DNA from: Hoylesella buccalis ATCC 35310
Lineage (GTDB): Bacteria; Bacteroidota; Bacteroidia; Bacteroidales; Bacteroidaceae
Length of the DNA: 50,229 nucleotides
Direction of reading: 5' to 3'
NCBI RefSeq assembly: GCF_000177075.1
Contig: NZ_ADEG01000009.1
Span: 1-50,229 of the forward strand
The notes under the pieces were generated by a model. That model saw only the letters and a list, made by a program, of their open reading frames with translations. It ran no database searches and was not told where the DNA came from. The position numbers were made by a program, and so were the translations under genes. Positions 40,179 through 49,763 of the stretch are shown here, one piece after another (within the stretch, counting starts at the first letter, position 1; the number at the start of each line of letters is the position of its first letter).

Positions 40179-41327
40179 ATGTATTATAATAAACGCTATA
40201 TATATATGGAAGAAAATATACAGCAATTTCTTGACCTGATACGACGGTCACATCGGGGACGGTTCAAGATATACATCGGAATGATTGCCGGAGTGGGCAA
40301 GACCTTTCGCATGCTTCAGGATGCACGAGAGATGCTACGGTGCGGCACAGATGTACAGATAGGCTATGTGGAGACACATGGTCGGGCAGACACGGTGAGG
40401 GCACTGAAAGGACTGCCCGTGATTCCCCGCAAGCGGGTGTTCTACAAAGGCAAGGAGATTGAAGAGATGGATTTAGACGCTATCCTTCAGATTCATCCTG
40501 AGATTGTAATTGTTGATGAGTTGGCACACTCCAACGTGGAGGGACAACGCAATGCCAAGCGATGGCAAGATGTGATGGAACTGCTTGATGCCGGTATCAA
40601 CGTACTCTCTGCGGTAAACATACAACACATAGAGAGTCTGAAAGATGAGATAAAGGAGATGGTAGGCATCGATGTGAAGGAACGCATTCCAGACCGAGTG
40701 TTGCAAGAAGCCGACGAAGTGGTGAACATTGATCTTACGGCCGAAGAGCTTCTGGAACGTCTGAAATCCGGGAAAATATATGCCAAGGACAAGATACAAA
40801 CAGCCCTTGACCATTTCTTTCAAGCAGGGAATATCCTGCAACTGCGAGAACTGGCACTAAGGGAAGTAGCCTTTCGAGTAGGGAAAAAAGTAGAGGAAGA
40901 GGTACTGCCACGAACATATAGGACTAAAGGGATGTCAAGGATTGTGGTATGTGTAAGCAGCAATAGCGAAACACAGCAACATATCATCCGCAAGGCTGCA
41001 CGAATGGCGGACAGTTTTGACGCTGACCTATTGGCACTATATGTTCAGACACGTGGCGAGAACAACGACCTCATTCCTTTGGACTCACAACGTCATCTGA
41101 TGAGCCATCTGGAACTGACCATCCAGCTTGGAGGACAAGTACATAAGGTGGTTTCCGACAACATTCCGCAGAGTATATCAGAGTTCTGCCGACAGCAGCA
41201 TGCCACACTGCTTTGTATGGGACAACCATCATTCTCCTTTCCCCGCTTGCTGATGCGTGCAGGAAGTTATCGGAAATTGTTGTCTGAATTGAAAGAAATG
41301 GGCGTAGATTTAATTATTTTCGCATAA
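40179..41327 (+). CDS. kdpD: KdpD N-terminal sensor protein without kinase (KdpD + USP domains)
   Basis: 382 residues from the ATG at 40179 (AAGGG 9 bases upstream); an ATG at 40206 is the alternative. Residues about 25-235 are the KdpD N-terminal domain: GRFKIYIGMIAGVGKTFRML with P-loop-like GVGKT, then VIVDELAHSNVEGQRNAKRW and GINVLSAVNIQHIESL. A universal-stress-protein-like domain follows (about 250-380). The membrane and histidine-kinase parts of full-length KdpD are absent; a separate kinase follows after 14 bases. KdpD senses potassium shortage and turgor. Splitting into two proteins is known in some Bacteroidetes. Confidence 0.9.
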   Translation: MYYNKRYIYMEENIQQFLDLIRRSHRGRFKIYIGMIAGVGKTFRMLQDAREMLRCGTDVQIGYVETHGRADTVRALKGLPVIPRKRVFYKGKEIEEMDLDAILQIHPEIVIVDELAHSNVEGQRNAKRWQDVMELLDAGINVLSAVNIQHIESLKDEIKEMVGIDVKERIPDRVLQEADEVVNIDLTAEELLERLKSGKIYAKDKIQTALDHFFQAGNILQLRELALREVAFRVGKKVEEEVLPRTYRTKGMSRIVVCVSSNSETQQHIIRKAARMADSFDADLLALYVQTRGENNDLIPLDSQRHLMSHLELTIQLGGQVHKVVSDNIPQSISEFCRQQHATLLCMGQPSFSFPRLLMRAGSYRKLLSELKEMGVDLIIFA

Positions 41328-41341
41328 AAAATTAAAAGGAT

Positions 41342-42799
41342 ATGACTGCAAAAGAAAAACTTACACTCTCAGTGGGTATTCTAGTGTCGCTCATCATCGG
41401 TTTGGTGGTGCTTTCCGTCATCAGCCTGCAGATACTCACAGCCACAGAACCTACTTCTCCTGTGGCAGACTATGGTCTGACGAGAGCCTTGACTCTGTTG
41501 TTGCTGTTTGGCGGATTGAGCATCGCCGTGGGAGTATGGATGCTTCTGAAATTGCCGGAGTATATCACCCGCCCTTTCCAGGAACTGACCAAAAGCATCA
41601 ACGAGATTGCCAACCACAACTACGATACTCAGTTGCACCTTCATGGTGGTGAGGCCATGGAGCAGTTATCCACCAATTTCAACCAAATGGCATGCCGTCT
41701 GCGTGATTACCACAACTCATCGCTTTCGAAACTGAAGGTGTCAAAACAGTACATAGAGACCATCATCGACTCTATCGACGAACCTATCGTCTGCTTAGAC
41801 CATAAACTGACACTCTATTTCATCAACAATGAGGCACTCAGCATTCTCAATCTCCGACGTGAGGATGTCGTGGGAAAGTCAGCACAGGAAACAGCCATGC
41901 GCAACGACCTGCTGCGCCGACTACTGGTAGGGATGGACAGACATAAGGTACATGAGACCGACGAGAAAAAGACAGAGCCACTGAAAATCTATGCCGACAA
42001 CAAAGAGAGTTATTTCCAGGTGAAATATCTGCCTGTAAGAATGACAGACCACGAGGGAAGCATAAAAGAAAGCGGTACAGTGATTATGCTGAAAAACATC
42101 ACCGAGTTTCACAAACTAGATGTGGCAAAGACAACATTCATCTCAACGATATCCCATGAATTGAAAACCCCGATATCAGCCATTCTGATGAGCGAGCAAC
42201 TGCTTGCCAACAATCGTGTGGGCGGTCTCAACCAAGAGCAAAAAGAATTGTCGGACAGCATCCGTGAGAATGGAGAACGGCTGCTCAGCATCACGGGCGA
42301 ATTGCTCAACATGACACAAGTAGAAAGCGGAGTATTGCAGCTCAAACCTCATATCACAAGGCCAATAGAGCTGATTGATTATGCCATAAAGGCCAACCAA
42401 GTACAAGCAGACAAGTTCCATATCAACATAGAGGTGGATTACCCAAAGGAAAAGATAAACAAGCTCTATGTCGATAGCGAGAAAATAGCATGGGTACTGA
42501 CCAATCTGCTGAGTAATGCTATACGATATTCTTCGGAAAATGACCGGGTGACTATAGGAGCCTTGCAACAGGACGAGCACCACGTAATGCTGTATGTACA
42601 GGATTTCGGACGAGGCATAGACCCTCGTTATCATGATAGCATCTTCGAGCGGTATTTCCGTGTACCTGGTACCAAGATACAGGGCAGCGGACTGGGACTT
42701 TCCATCTCGCGCGACTTTGTCGAGGCGCATAATGGCACACTTACAGTTGAAAGTGAATTGGGTAAGGGCAGCAAGTTTGTCGTTTCCTTGCCAGTGTAA
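41342..42799 (+). CDS. Membrane histidine kinase (HAMP, PAS, HisKA, HATPase)
   Basis: 485 residues. Two N-terminal membrane helices (about 10-30 and 46-66) flank a very short extracellular loop. HAMP (about 68-125), PAS (about 135-240), HisKA with phospho-acceptor H272 in TISHELKTPIS, and HATPase_c with the N box LTNLLSNAIRYSS, DFGRGID and GSGLGLS follow. It likely forms a pair with the KdpD N-terminal protein just upstream and phosphorylates the regulator encoded 18 bases downstream. The small sensor loop suggests that input comes from inside the cell, through the KdpD/USP protein. Confidence 0.88.
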   Translation: MTAKEKLTLSVGILVSLIIGLVVLSVISLQILTATEPTSPVADYGLTRALTLLLLFGGLSIAVGVWMLLKLPEYITRPFQELTKSINEIANHNYDTQLHLHGGEAMEQLSTNFNQMACRLRDYHNSSLSKLKVSKQYIETIIDSIDEPIVCLDHKLTLYFINNEALSILNLRREDVVGKSAQETAMRNDLLRRLLVGMDRHKVHETDEKKTEPLKIYADNKESYFQVKYLPVRMTDHEGSIKESGTVIMLKNITEFHKLDVAKTTFISTISHELKTPISAILMSEQLLANNRVGGLNQEQKELSDSIRENGERLLSITGELLNMTQVESGVLQLKPHITRPIELIDYAIKANQVQADKFHINIEVDYPKEKINKLYVDSEKIAWVLTNLLSNAIRYSSENDRVTIGALQQDEHHVMLYVQDFGRGIDPRYHDSIFERYFRVPGTKIQGSGLGLSISRDFVEAHNGTLTVESELGKGSKFVVSLPV

Positions 42800-42817
42800 A
42801 AAGATATATAAAAAACT

Positions 42818-44155
42818 ATGAACAAGATACTTATTATTGACGATGAACCAACCATCCGTATGCTCCTCTCACGCATGCTGGAACTGGAAGGTTATGAGGT
42901 ACTAAAAGCAAAAGACCGTGCCACGGCTATATATACCTTAAAGAACAATGAAGTGCAGGTGGTGCTCTGCGACGTGTTCCTGCCTGATGGCAACGGCGTG
43001 GATATGGTGCAGGAACTGCAATTGTTGGCTCCTAAAGCCAAGATAATTCTCCTCACCGCCAACGGCAACATTCCCGACGGCGTGCAGGCCATCAAGAATG
43101 GGGCTTTTGACTATATTGTCAAGGGTGATGACAACCGCAAGATTATCCCTATCGTGAGCCGTGCAATAGATGTCATTGCGTCAGAAAATAAGAAAAAGAA
43201 GCCAAGTGCCACAACGGCAAAATCGCATACGTTTGACACTATTGTAGGAAAATCAACTGCAATCTCTGACGTCCTCCGACAAGCCCAAAAGGTGGCTACA
43301 ACAGATGTTACCGTGCTCATCAACGGTGAGACCGGTACTGGCAAGGAAGTCTTTGCCCAAGCTATCCACAATGCAAGCCATCGAAGCAGTGAGGCATTTC
43401 TTGCTCTTAACTGCTCGGCATTTAGCCGTGAATTGCTGGAAAGTGAGCTTTTCGGCTATAAGGCTGGGGCATTCACTGGTGCTGTGAAGGATAAGAAAGG
43501 ATTATTGGAGGAAGCCAATCATGGTACGGTGTTTCTCGATGAGATTGGTGAAATGGCGCTTGAGTTGCAGTCGAAGCTACTGCGTGTGCTTGAGACTGGA
43601 GAATTTGTGAAAGTTGGCGACACAAAGACTACCCACGTAGATGTGCGCATCCTTTCAGCCACCAACCGCAATCTGAAAGAAGAAATAGCCAATGGGCGAT
43701 TCCGCGAAGATCTTTATTTCCGTCTTTCCGTGTTTCGCATAGAACTTCCACCATTGCGCCTGCGCAAGGAGGACATACTGCCGCTTGCCCAGCATTTCAT
43801 TGAGCGCTATGCCAAGCAAATTGGTTGCCCACCCCCTGTGCTGTCTTCCGAAGCAAAGAATTTGTTCTTGTCTTATCCATGGCCAGGTAATGTGCGAGAA
43901 ATGATGAATTCCGTAGAGCATGCCATCATCGTATGCGAAAGCGAAATCACTAATCATGACCTGCCTATAGACATGCTTTCGGACAATACATCCGCTGTAG
44001 CCAATGATTCCTTTGACCTGAAGAGTGTGGAGCGCAACCACATCATCAAGGTTCTCCACCATACTCACGACAATAAGACAGAAACGGCTCGACTGCTCAA
44101 AATCGGACTTACCACTCTCTATCGTAAGATTGAAGAATATGGGATAACCGTATAA
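42818..44155 (+). CDS. NtrC-family sigma-54 response regulator
   Basis: 445 residues. Receiver domain with phospho-acceptor D52 (VLCDVFLPDGNG) and IIDDEP near the start. A central AAA+ domain (about 145-375) has Walker A GETGTGKE, the sigma-54 contact loop GAFTGA and Walker B GTVFLDEIGEM. A C-terminal Fis-type helix-turn-helix (about 405-442, TETARLLKIGLTTLYRKIEE) binds DNA. In most bacteria the Kdp regulator is KdpE, an OmpR-type protein working with sigma-70; here an enhancer-binding activator takes its place. A sigma-54 promoter 140 bases downstream is its obvious target. Confidence 0.92.
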   Translation: MNKILIIDDEPTIRMLLSRMLELEGYEVLKAKDRATAIYTLKNNEVQVVLCDVFLPDGNGVDMVQELQLLAPKAKIILLTANGNIPDGVQAIKNGAFDYIVKGDDNRKIIPIVSRAIDVIASENKKKKPSATTAKSHTFDTIVGKSTAISDVLRQAQKVATTDVTVLINGETGTGKEVFAQAIHNASHRSSEAFLALNCSAFSRELLESELFGYKAGAFTGAVKDKKGLLEEANHGTVFLDEIGEMALELQSKLLRVLETGEFVKVGDTKTTHVDVRILSATNRNLKEEIANGRFREDLYFRLSVFRIELPPLRLRKEDILPLAQHFIERYAKQIGCPPPVLSSEAKNLFLSYPWPGNVREMMNSVEHAIIVCESEITNHDLPIDMLSDNTSAVANDSFDLKSVERNHIIKVLHHTHDNKTETARLLKIGLTTLYRKIEEYGITV

Positions 44156-44177
44156 ATGCTCCACACTGTCATTCCCG

Positions 44178-44226
44178 CCCTTCCAAAGTGAATGTGTTTA
44201 TTTCATTTTGGAAGGGTTTTTATTTG
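44178..44226 (+). terminator. Terminator after the response regulator
   Basis: CCCTTCCAAA pairs with TTTGGAAGGG (44178-44187 with 44207-44216), extended inward by TGAA/TTCA, then TTTTTATTT. It separates the sensor-regulator transcript from the kdp operon. Confidence 0.85.
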
Positions 44227-44293
44227 CTACATTTTCAATCTTTATCTTTGTATGATATTGATACACAGTATAATATATGATTAAAAACATATT

Positions 44294-44308
44294 TGGCACA
44301 TCCATTGC
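44294..44308 (+). promoter_or_regulatory. Sigma-54 (-24/-12) promoter of the kdp operon
   Basis: TGGCAC-ATCCA-TTGC at 44294-44308 matches the sigma-54 consensus TGGCAC-N5-TTGC exactly, with the GG and GC invariant pairs 10 bases apart. Transcription would begin near 44320, giving a leader of about 115 bases before the small gene at 44434. The upstream response regulator has the GAFTGA loop needed to activate it. No second site is seen in the region before trkH. Confidence 0.85.
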
Positions 44309-44433
44309 GATACATAAGGTGACAACGATTTCGTTAAGCCATATGAACAAAGTCGAGTTTACTCGAGCTTTGCCATGGCGAGAAATCGCACTTTTAAAAA
44401 CATTTATGTATAACTTTTAAAAACAGAAAGAAA

Positions 44434-44532
44434 ATGGATTTGTTTACAATCGGTTTCGCAATTTGCTTGTTGAGCGGCATAGGCTGCTTCTGGCTATTCT
44501 TCAAATGTATCGACTGGTTCGAGAAAATCTAA
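44434..44532 (+). CDS. Small membrane protein leading the kdp operon
   Basis: 32 residues, MDLFTIGFAICLLSGIGCFW then a short polar tail ending WFEKI. It has one membrane helix and resembles small proteins found before kdpF in other Bacteroidetes (recollection). It starts about 115 bases after the predicted sigma-54 start site and ends 16 bases before kdpF. It may be a second KdpF-like stabilising subunit. Too short for a firm family call. Confidence 0.6.
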   Translation: MDLFTIGFAICLLSGIGCFWLFFKCIDWFEKI

Positions 44533-44548
44533 AAAGGAGGTAGAGATT

Positions 44549-44629
44549 ATGTACACAACATTATTTATCATCAGCTTGGTGGTTTTTGCGTACCTAATGT
44601 ACGTACTCATCAAGCCCGAAAAATTCTAA
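44549..44629 (+). CDS. kdpF: KdpF small subunit
   Basis: 26 residues, one helix, ending in YVLIKPEKF, the signature tail of KdpF (YxLxxPExF). KdpF stabilises the KdpABC potassium pump in the membrane. AGGAGG at 44535-44540 lies 8 bases before the ATG, an unusually strong Shine-Dalgarno for this group. The gene ends 7 bases before kdpA. Confidence 0.9.
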   Translation: MYTTLFIISLVVFAYLMYVLIKPEKF

Positions 44630-44636
44630 ATGACGT

Positions 44637-46343
44637 ATGAATACGGAAGTTTTGGGAGTAATCCTACAGATTGTCGTTATGGTGGGACTCGCCTGGCCAC
44701 TTGGCAAGTATATTGCCCGAGTGTATAAAGGCGAACGAACGTACCTCGACTTCATGAAGCCGGTGGAACGCCTTATGTATAAGTTGAGCGGTGTGAATCC
44801 CGACGAGGAGATGGACTGGAAGAAGTTTCTCCGTGCACTGCTTGTGGTGAACCTCTTCTGGTTTGTGTGGGGTATGGTGCTCTTGGTAGCACAAGGAGTA
44901 TTGCCTCTCAACCCCGACGGCAACATCGGACAGACATGCCACCAGGCTTTCAATACCTGTATCTCGTTTATGGTTAACTGCAACCTGCAGCACTACAGCG
45001 GTGAGAGCGGTCTGACTTATTTCACGCAGCTCTTTGTCATCATGCTCTTCCAATTCATCACAGCCGCTACAGGTATGGCAGCAATGGCTGGTATCATGAA
45101 GGGTTTGGCGGCAAAAACAACGCAGACTATTGGTAACTTCTGGCGTTATCTGGTGTTGAGCACTACCCGCATCTTATTGCCATTGTCTTTAGTTGTAGGT
45201 ATGATTCTGATAGTGGAAGGTACACCCATGGGCTTCGACGGAAAAATGGAGCTGACCACCCTTGAAGGTCAGAAACAGGAGGTGTCGCAAGGCCCTACGG
45301 CAGCCATCGTGTCCATCAAACAACTTGGAACGAATGGTGGCGGTTATTTCGGCGTGAATTCATCGCATCCGCTTGAGAACCCCACTTACCTTACAAATAT
45401 AGTAGAGTGTTGTAGTATCCTGATTATCCCGATGGCATTGGCTTTTGCATTCGGCTTCTATCTGAAACGCCGCAAGTTGGGCTATAGCATCTTTGGAGTG
45501 ATGCTCTTTGCCTATCTTGTGGGTGTGGGCATCAACATGTATCAGGAGATGAACGGCAATCCACGGATATGTGCCATGGGGATTGCACAGAATGGAGGAG
45601 CTATGGAAGGCAAGGAAGTGCGCATAGGTTCGGCCGCTGGTGCATTGTGGAGTGTCACTACCACTGTCACCTCCAATGGCTCGGTCAACTCAATGCACGA
45701 CTCCACCATGCCATTGTCGGGAATGATAGAGATGCTGAATATGCAGATAAACACTTGGTTTGGCGGTGTTGGTGTTGGCTGGATGAACTATTTTACCTTC
45801 CTTATCATTGCAGTGTTCATCAGTGGACTGATGGTGGGACGAACTCCTGAATTCTTAGGGCATAAGGTGGAGGCACGCGAGATGAAGATAGCCTCGATGG
45901 TAGCTTTGCTCCATCCGTTTATTATTCTCGTTGGCACTGCATTGGCGGCATACCTCTTCGTTCATGCTCCTGAGTTCGTTGCAAGTGAGGGCGGATGGCT
46001 CAACAATCCCGGCTATCACGGACTGAGCGAGATGCTTTACGAATACACATCGTCGGCCGCCAATAATGGTTCCGGCTTTGAGGGCTTGGGTGACAACACC
46101 TGGTTCTGGAACTATTCGTGTGGCATAGTGCTTATCCTTGGACGTTTTGTGCCCATCGTAGGTCAGGTGGCAATAGCTGGTATTCTTGCTAAGAAAAAAT
46201 ATATTCCCGAAAGTGCAGGAACGCTGAAAACTGATACCGTTACATTCGGTGTGATGACCTTTGCCGTCATCTTCATCGTGGCAGCCTTGTCGTTCTTCCC
46301 CGTACATGCACTAAGTACAATCGCTGAACACTTAACATTGTAA
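44637..46343 (+). CDS. kdpA: KdpA, potassium-binding channel subunit
   Basis: 568 residues with about ten membrane helices. Selectivity-filter motifs are clear: TNGGGYFGVNSSHPLENP and NNGSGFEGLGDNTWFWN, with the earlier FMVNCNLQHYSGES. KdpA is the potassium-translocating subunit of the high-affinity Kdp P-type ATPase and works at very low external potassium. Length matches the family (about 560). It ends 3 bases before kdpB. Regulated from the sigma-54 promoter at 44294. Confidence 0.95.
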   Translation: MNTEVLGVILQIVVMVGLAWPLGKYIARVYKGERTYLDFMKPVERLMYKLSGVNPDEEMDWKKFLRALLVVNLFWFVWGMVLLVAQGVLPLNPDGNIGQTCHQAFNTCISFMVNCNLQHYSGESGLTYFTQLFVIMLFQFITAATGMAAMAGIMKGLAAKTTQTIGNFWRYLVLSTTRILLPLSLVVGMILIVEGTPMGFDGKMELTTLEGQKQEVSQGPTAAIVSIKQLGTNGGGYFGVNSSHPLENPTYLTNIVECCSILIIPMALAFAFGFYLKRRKLGYSIFGVMLFAYLVGVGINMYQEMNGNPRICAMGIAQNGGAMEGKEVRIGSAAGALWSVTTTVTSNGSVNSMHDSTMPLSGMIEMLNMQINTWFGGVGVGWMNYFTFLIIAVFISGLMVGRTPEFLGHKVEAREMKIASMVALLHPFIILVGTALAAYLFVHAPEFVASEGGWLNNPGYHGLSEMLYEYTSSAANNGSGFEGLGDNTWFWNYSCGIVLILGRFVPIVGQVAIAGILAKKKYIPESAGTLKTDTVTFGVMTFAVIFIVAALSFFPVHALSTIAEHLTL

Positions 46344-46346
46344 GTT

Positions 46347-48365
46347 ATGAACAATCTATTTGAAAAAGAACTTGTTATAGCGAGCATCAAACAGTCGTTT
46401 GTGAAGCTCGACCCGAGGCAGATGAAAAAGAACCCCATTATGTTCACGGTGGAGATTTGCACTGCCGTTATGCTGCCCGTGACCATCTATTCGGCGTTTA
46501 GCAGCGAGCAAGGCTCGTTTGCCTACAACGCATGGGTTTTGCTTATCCTCTTCGTCACCCTGCTGTTTGCCAACTTTGCCGAGGCCATAGCCGAAGCACG
46601 TGGTAAGGCTCAGGCTGACAGCCTACGCAAGACGCGCGAGGAGACGCCAGCAAAGCTGTATGTGAACGGTAATATCAAAACCGTCAGCAGTTCTTCTCTG
46701 AAGAAGGGCGACGAGTTTGTGTGCGATGCCGGCGATGTTATTCCTGCCGATGGTGAGATTGTTGAGGGACTTGCCTCCATCGACGAGAGTGCTATCACAG
46801 GTGAGTCTGCCCCAGTCATCCGCGAAGCCGGTGGCGATAAGAGCAGTGTCACTGGTGGTACAAAAGTGCTTAGCGACCATATCCGTGTGGTTGTCACTAC
46901 GCAACCTGGCGAGAGTTTCCTCGACAAGATGATAGCCCTCGTGGAGGGTGCATCACGTCAGAAGACCCCTAACGAGATTGCACTTACCATTCTGTTGGCA
47001 GTGTTCACATTGGTGTTCTTGATAGTCTGCGTCACTTTAAAGCCCTTTGCCGACTATACGGGTACAGTGATCACCATAGCCTCGTTCCTCTCATTATTCG
47101 TTTGCCTGATACCAACAACCATCGGCGGCCTACTTTCTGCCATCGGTATTGCCGGTATGGATCGTGCGCTGCGTGCCAATGTCATCACTAAAAGCGGTAA
47201 GGCTGTGGAGACAGCGGGTGACGTGGATACGCTGTTGCTTGACAAGACAGGAACCATCACCATTGGCAACCGTAAGGCCACTGCGTTCTATCCTGCCGAA
47301 GGGGTGGATAAGGCCGAATTTGAACAGGCATGCCTCCTTTCCTCAATTGCCGACGATACTCCCGAGGGAAAGTCAATAGTAGAGCTTGGACGAAACGACG
47401 GATTCAGGATGAGGGCATTGCACACCGAGGGTGCCCACATGATAAAGTTTACTGCCGAGACGAAGTCGTCGGGCATCGTGTTGAAGGACAGCACAGAGAT
47501 TCGCAAGGGAGCCTTCGAAACCATGCGTCATATTACCGAGGATGCCGGCTACACCTTTCCCGAGCATATCTCTTGTCTCGTGACAGCCATAACTGGCAAT
47601 GGCGGTACACCTCTTGTTGTGACTGTCAACAAAAAAGTTGTTGGAGTCATCGAACTACAGGACATAATTAAACAAGGAATCCGTGAGCGTTTTGAGCGTC
47701 TGCATAAGATGGGTGTGAAGACAGTTATGGTGACTGGTGACAATCCACTGACTGCCAAATATATCGCAGAGAAAGCTGGAGTGGATGATTTCATTGCCGA
47801 GGCTAAGCCAGAAGACAAAATGAACTATATTAAAGCAGAGCAGAAGAACGGCAAACTCGTTGCCATGATGGGCGACGGCACCAACGATGCTCCAGCATTG
47901 GCACAGGCCGACGTGGGTGTGGCCATGAACAGCGGTACTCAAGCGGCCAAGGAGGCTAGTAATATGGTAGATCTTGACAACGACCCGACAAAGCTCATTG
48001 AGATCGTTGAGATTGGCAAGCAATTGCTCATGACACGTGGCACACTCACCACCTTCTCCATCGCCAACGATGTGGCGAAATACTTTGCCATTGTGCCTGC
48101 CCTCTTCATGGTATCCATACCAGAACTTGCAGCTCTGAACGTCATGAATCTTCATTCTCCCGAGAGTGCCATTCTCTCGGCCGTCATCTACAACGCCATC
48201 ATCATCCCGCTGCTCATCCCCTTGGCATTGCGTGGCGTGAAGTACAAGCCGATAGGGGCAAGCGCTTTGCTCCGACGCAATCTGCTGATATTCGGAGTGG
48301 GAGGTATCATTGCTCCATTTGTGGGTATCAAACTGATTGATTTAATCGTAGGTTTATTCTTTTAA
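46347..48365 (+). CDS. kdpB: KdpB, P-type ATPase catalytic subunit
   Basis: 672 residues. The phosphorylation motif DKTGT has its aspartate at residue 299. The actuator motif is AITGESAP (about 150), the membrane motif PTTIGGLL lies near 250, and the hinge motif is GDGTNDAPALAQADVGVAMN (about 511). These are all the residues needed for a P-type potassium ATPase. It pairs with KdpA, KdpC and KdpF in the inner membrane. Length agrees with the family (about 680). kdpC follows after 13 bases. Confidence 0.96.
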   Translation: MNNLFEKELVIASIKQSFVKLDPRQMKKNPIMFTVEICTAVMLPVTIYSAFSSEQGSFAYNAWVLLILFVTLLFANFAEAIAEARGKAQADSLRKTREETPAKLYVNGNIKTVSSSSLKKGDEFVCDAGDVIPADGEIVEGLASIDESAITGESAPVIREAGGDKSSVTGGTKVLSDHIRVVVTTQPGESFLDKMIALVEGASRQKTPNEIALTILLAVFTLVFLIVCVTLKPFADYTGTVITIASFLSLFVCLIPTTIGGLLSAIGIAGMDRALRANVITKSGKAVETAGDVDTLLLDKTGTITIGNRKATAFYPAEGVDKAEFEQACLLSSIADDTPEGKSIVELGRNDGFRMRALHTEGAHMIKFTAETKSSGIVLKDSTEIRKGAFETMRHITEDAGYTFPEHISCLVTAITGNGGTPLVVTVNKKVVGVIELQDIIKQGIRERFERLHKMGVKTVMVTGDNPLTAKYIAEKAGVDDFIAEAKPEDKMNYIKAEQKNGKLVAMMGDGTNDAPALAQADVGVAMNSGTQAAKEASNMVDLDNDPTKLIEIVEIGKQLLMTRGTLTTFSIANDVAKYFAIVPALFMVSIPELAALNVMNLHSPESAILSAVIYNAIIIPLLIPLALRGVKYKPIGASALLRRNLLIFGVGGIIAPFVGIKLIDLIVGLFF

Positions 48366-48378
48366 TTGAAATACAGAT

Positions 48379-48969
48379 ATGAAAAATTTTATAGTAGCTT
48401 TCAGGCTAACGATGGTATTGTGCATGTTCCTGTACCTCGGTTATGTAATGGTATTATGGATTTTTGGCAAAGTGGCAGGTCCGGGAAATGGTAATGCCGA
48501 AGTTGTGGAAGTGGATGGCAAAGTGGTAGGTGTAGCCAACGTAGGGCAGTACTTCACCAAAGACATATATTTTTGGGGACGACCCTCGTGTGCAGGCGAT
48601 GGATATGATGCTGCCAACTCGTGTGGCAGCAACAAGGGACCTACGAATCCCGAATATCTTGTCGAAGTGGAGACACGTATAGACTCTTTCCTGATACATC
48701 ATCCATACCTTGAGCGCAAGGACGTGCCGGCTGAAATGGTGACGGCGAGCGGTTCGGGACTCGACCCCGACATCACTCCGCAGTCAGCTCGGGTGCAGGT
48801 GAAACGAGTAGCTGCCGCAAGGCATCTCGATGAAAAGCAAGTTGCAACATTGGTTGAGAAATCCATTGAACGTCCGTTGCTTGGCCTATTCGGTCCTGCA
48901 AAGGTAAATGTATTGAAACTGAATGTAGCTCTTGATAAACTTAAACCAATCTTGATTTCACAAAAATGA
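48379..48969 (+). CDS. kdpC: KdpC, potassium-transport accessory subunit
   Basis: 196 residues with one N-terminal helix (about 8-28). Family motifs YFWGRPS, then PAEMVTASGSGLDPDITPQS and RPLLGLFGPAKVNVL are present. KdpC holds KdpA and KdpB together and raises ATP affinity. The last four bases overlap the ATG of the beta-barrel gene, so it is translationally coupled to it. Confidence 0.94.
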   Translation: MKNFIVAFRLTMVLCMFLYLGYVMVLWIFGKVAGPGNGNAEVVEVDGKVVGVANVGQYFTKDIYFWGRPSCAGDGYDAANSCGSNKGPTNPEYLVEVETRIDSFLIHHPYLERKDVPAEMVTASGSGLDPDITPQSARVQVKRVAAARHLDEKQVATLVEKSIERPLLGLFGPAKVNVLKLNVALDKLKPILISQK

Positions 48970-49709
48970 TGAAGATAAAAATTATTTTCGCATCTATTTT
49001 GGGAGCGGTCATGACCTTATCGTCAGCCGCTTCCGCACAAGACAAAGTAACCGTGAATGGCAACATTGACTTGGTAAATAACTACGTATGGCGTGGAATG
49101 GACCAGAACTCCGGCTTTTCGGTGCAGCCTAGTCTTGGCTTGTCGTACAAAGGATTGTCCCTGTCGGCATGGTGTAGTCAGAGTCTGACAAATAATGCTG
49201 ACCGCGACGTTCAAGAACTGGACATTAATCTATCTTACTCCATTGGTGGATTATCAACCACATTGACAGATTATTGGTGGGGCGGATTGCATAATCCTTA
49301 CGGTTACTACAAGCAAGGTCCAACAGACAATCCCATAGATGGAGGCCATCACTTTGAGGCGACTGTTGCTTACAACTTCAGCACTAAACTGCCTCTTACT
49401 CTCAGTTGGTCAACATGGTTTGCCGGAGCCGATATGCGTACGGACAGCGACAAGCGTTGCTGTTCAACTTACATCAATGCGTCATACGACATCGCTTGCC
49501 CGGTCGAAGTGACATTGACGCCATCAATTGGCTTTACACCATGGAAAGGCTACTATAACGGCAAGGCCGCAATAACCGATGTATCGCTGAAAGCATCGAA
49601 GAGTTTTGGAATATCTGGTAAATTCTCGATACCACTCTTTGTTCAAGCAATAGTCTCACCCACCAACGACCATGTCTATCTCGTTGCCGGTGCAGGTATA
49701 GGATTTTGA
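48966..49709 (+). CDS. Outer-membrane beta-barrel protein of the kdp operon
   Basis: 247 residues: signal peptide (FASILGAVMTLSSAASAQ) and a mature part of alternating strands, with IDLVNNYVWRGMDQNSGFSV and a C-terminal VYLVAGAGIGF ending in phenylalanine, the outer-membrane insertion signal. It resembles the TorF-like putative outer-membrane proteins of Gram-negative bacteria. The 4-base overlap with kdpC ties it to potassium uptake, perhaps as a potassium-conducting porin in the outer membrane; that is inference from context. Confidence 0.8.
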   Translation: MMKIKIIFASILGAVMTLSSAASAQDKVTVNGNIDLVNNYVWRGMDQNSGFSVQPSLGLSYKGLSLSAWCSQSLTNNADRDVQELDINLSYSIGGLSTTLTDYWWGGLHNPYGYYKQGPTDNPIDGGHHFEATVAYNFSTKLPLTLSWSTWFAGADMRTDSDKRCCSTYINASYDIACPVEVTLTPSIGFTPWKGYYNGKAAITDVSLKASKSFGISGKFSIPLFVQAIVSPTNDHVYLVAGAGIGF

Positions 49710-49727
49710 TGTGCCCGAAATTATGAC

Positions 49728-49763
49728 GACCGTGCCATAATCATCATCGACTATGGCATGGTC
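49728..49763 (+). terminator. Hairpin at the end of the kdp operon
   Basis: GACC-g-TGCCATA pairs with TATGGCA-t-GGTC (49728-49739 with 49752-49763), 11 pairs with one mismatch and a 12-base loop. There is no long T run, so termination may be partial or rho-assisted. Confidence 0.5.
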
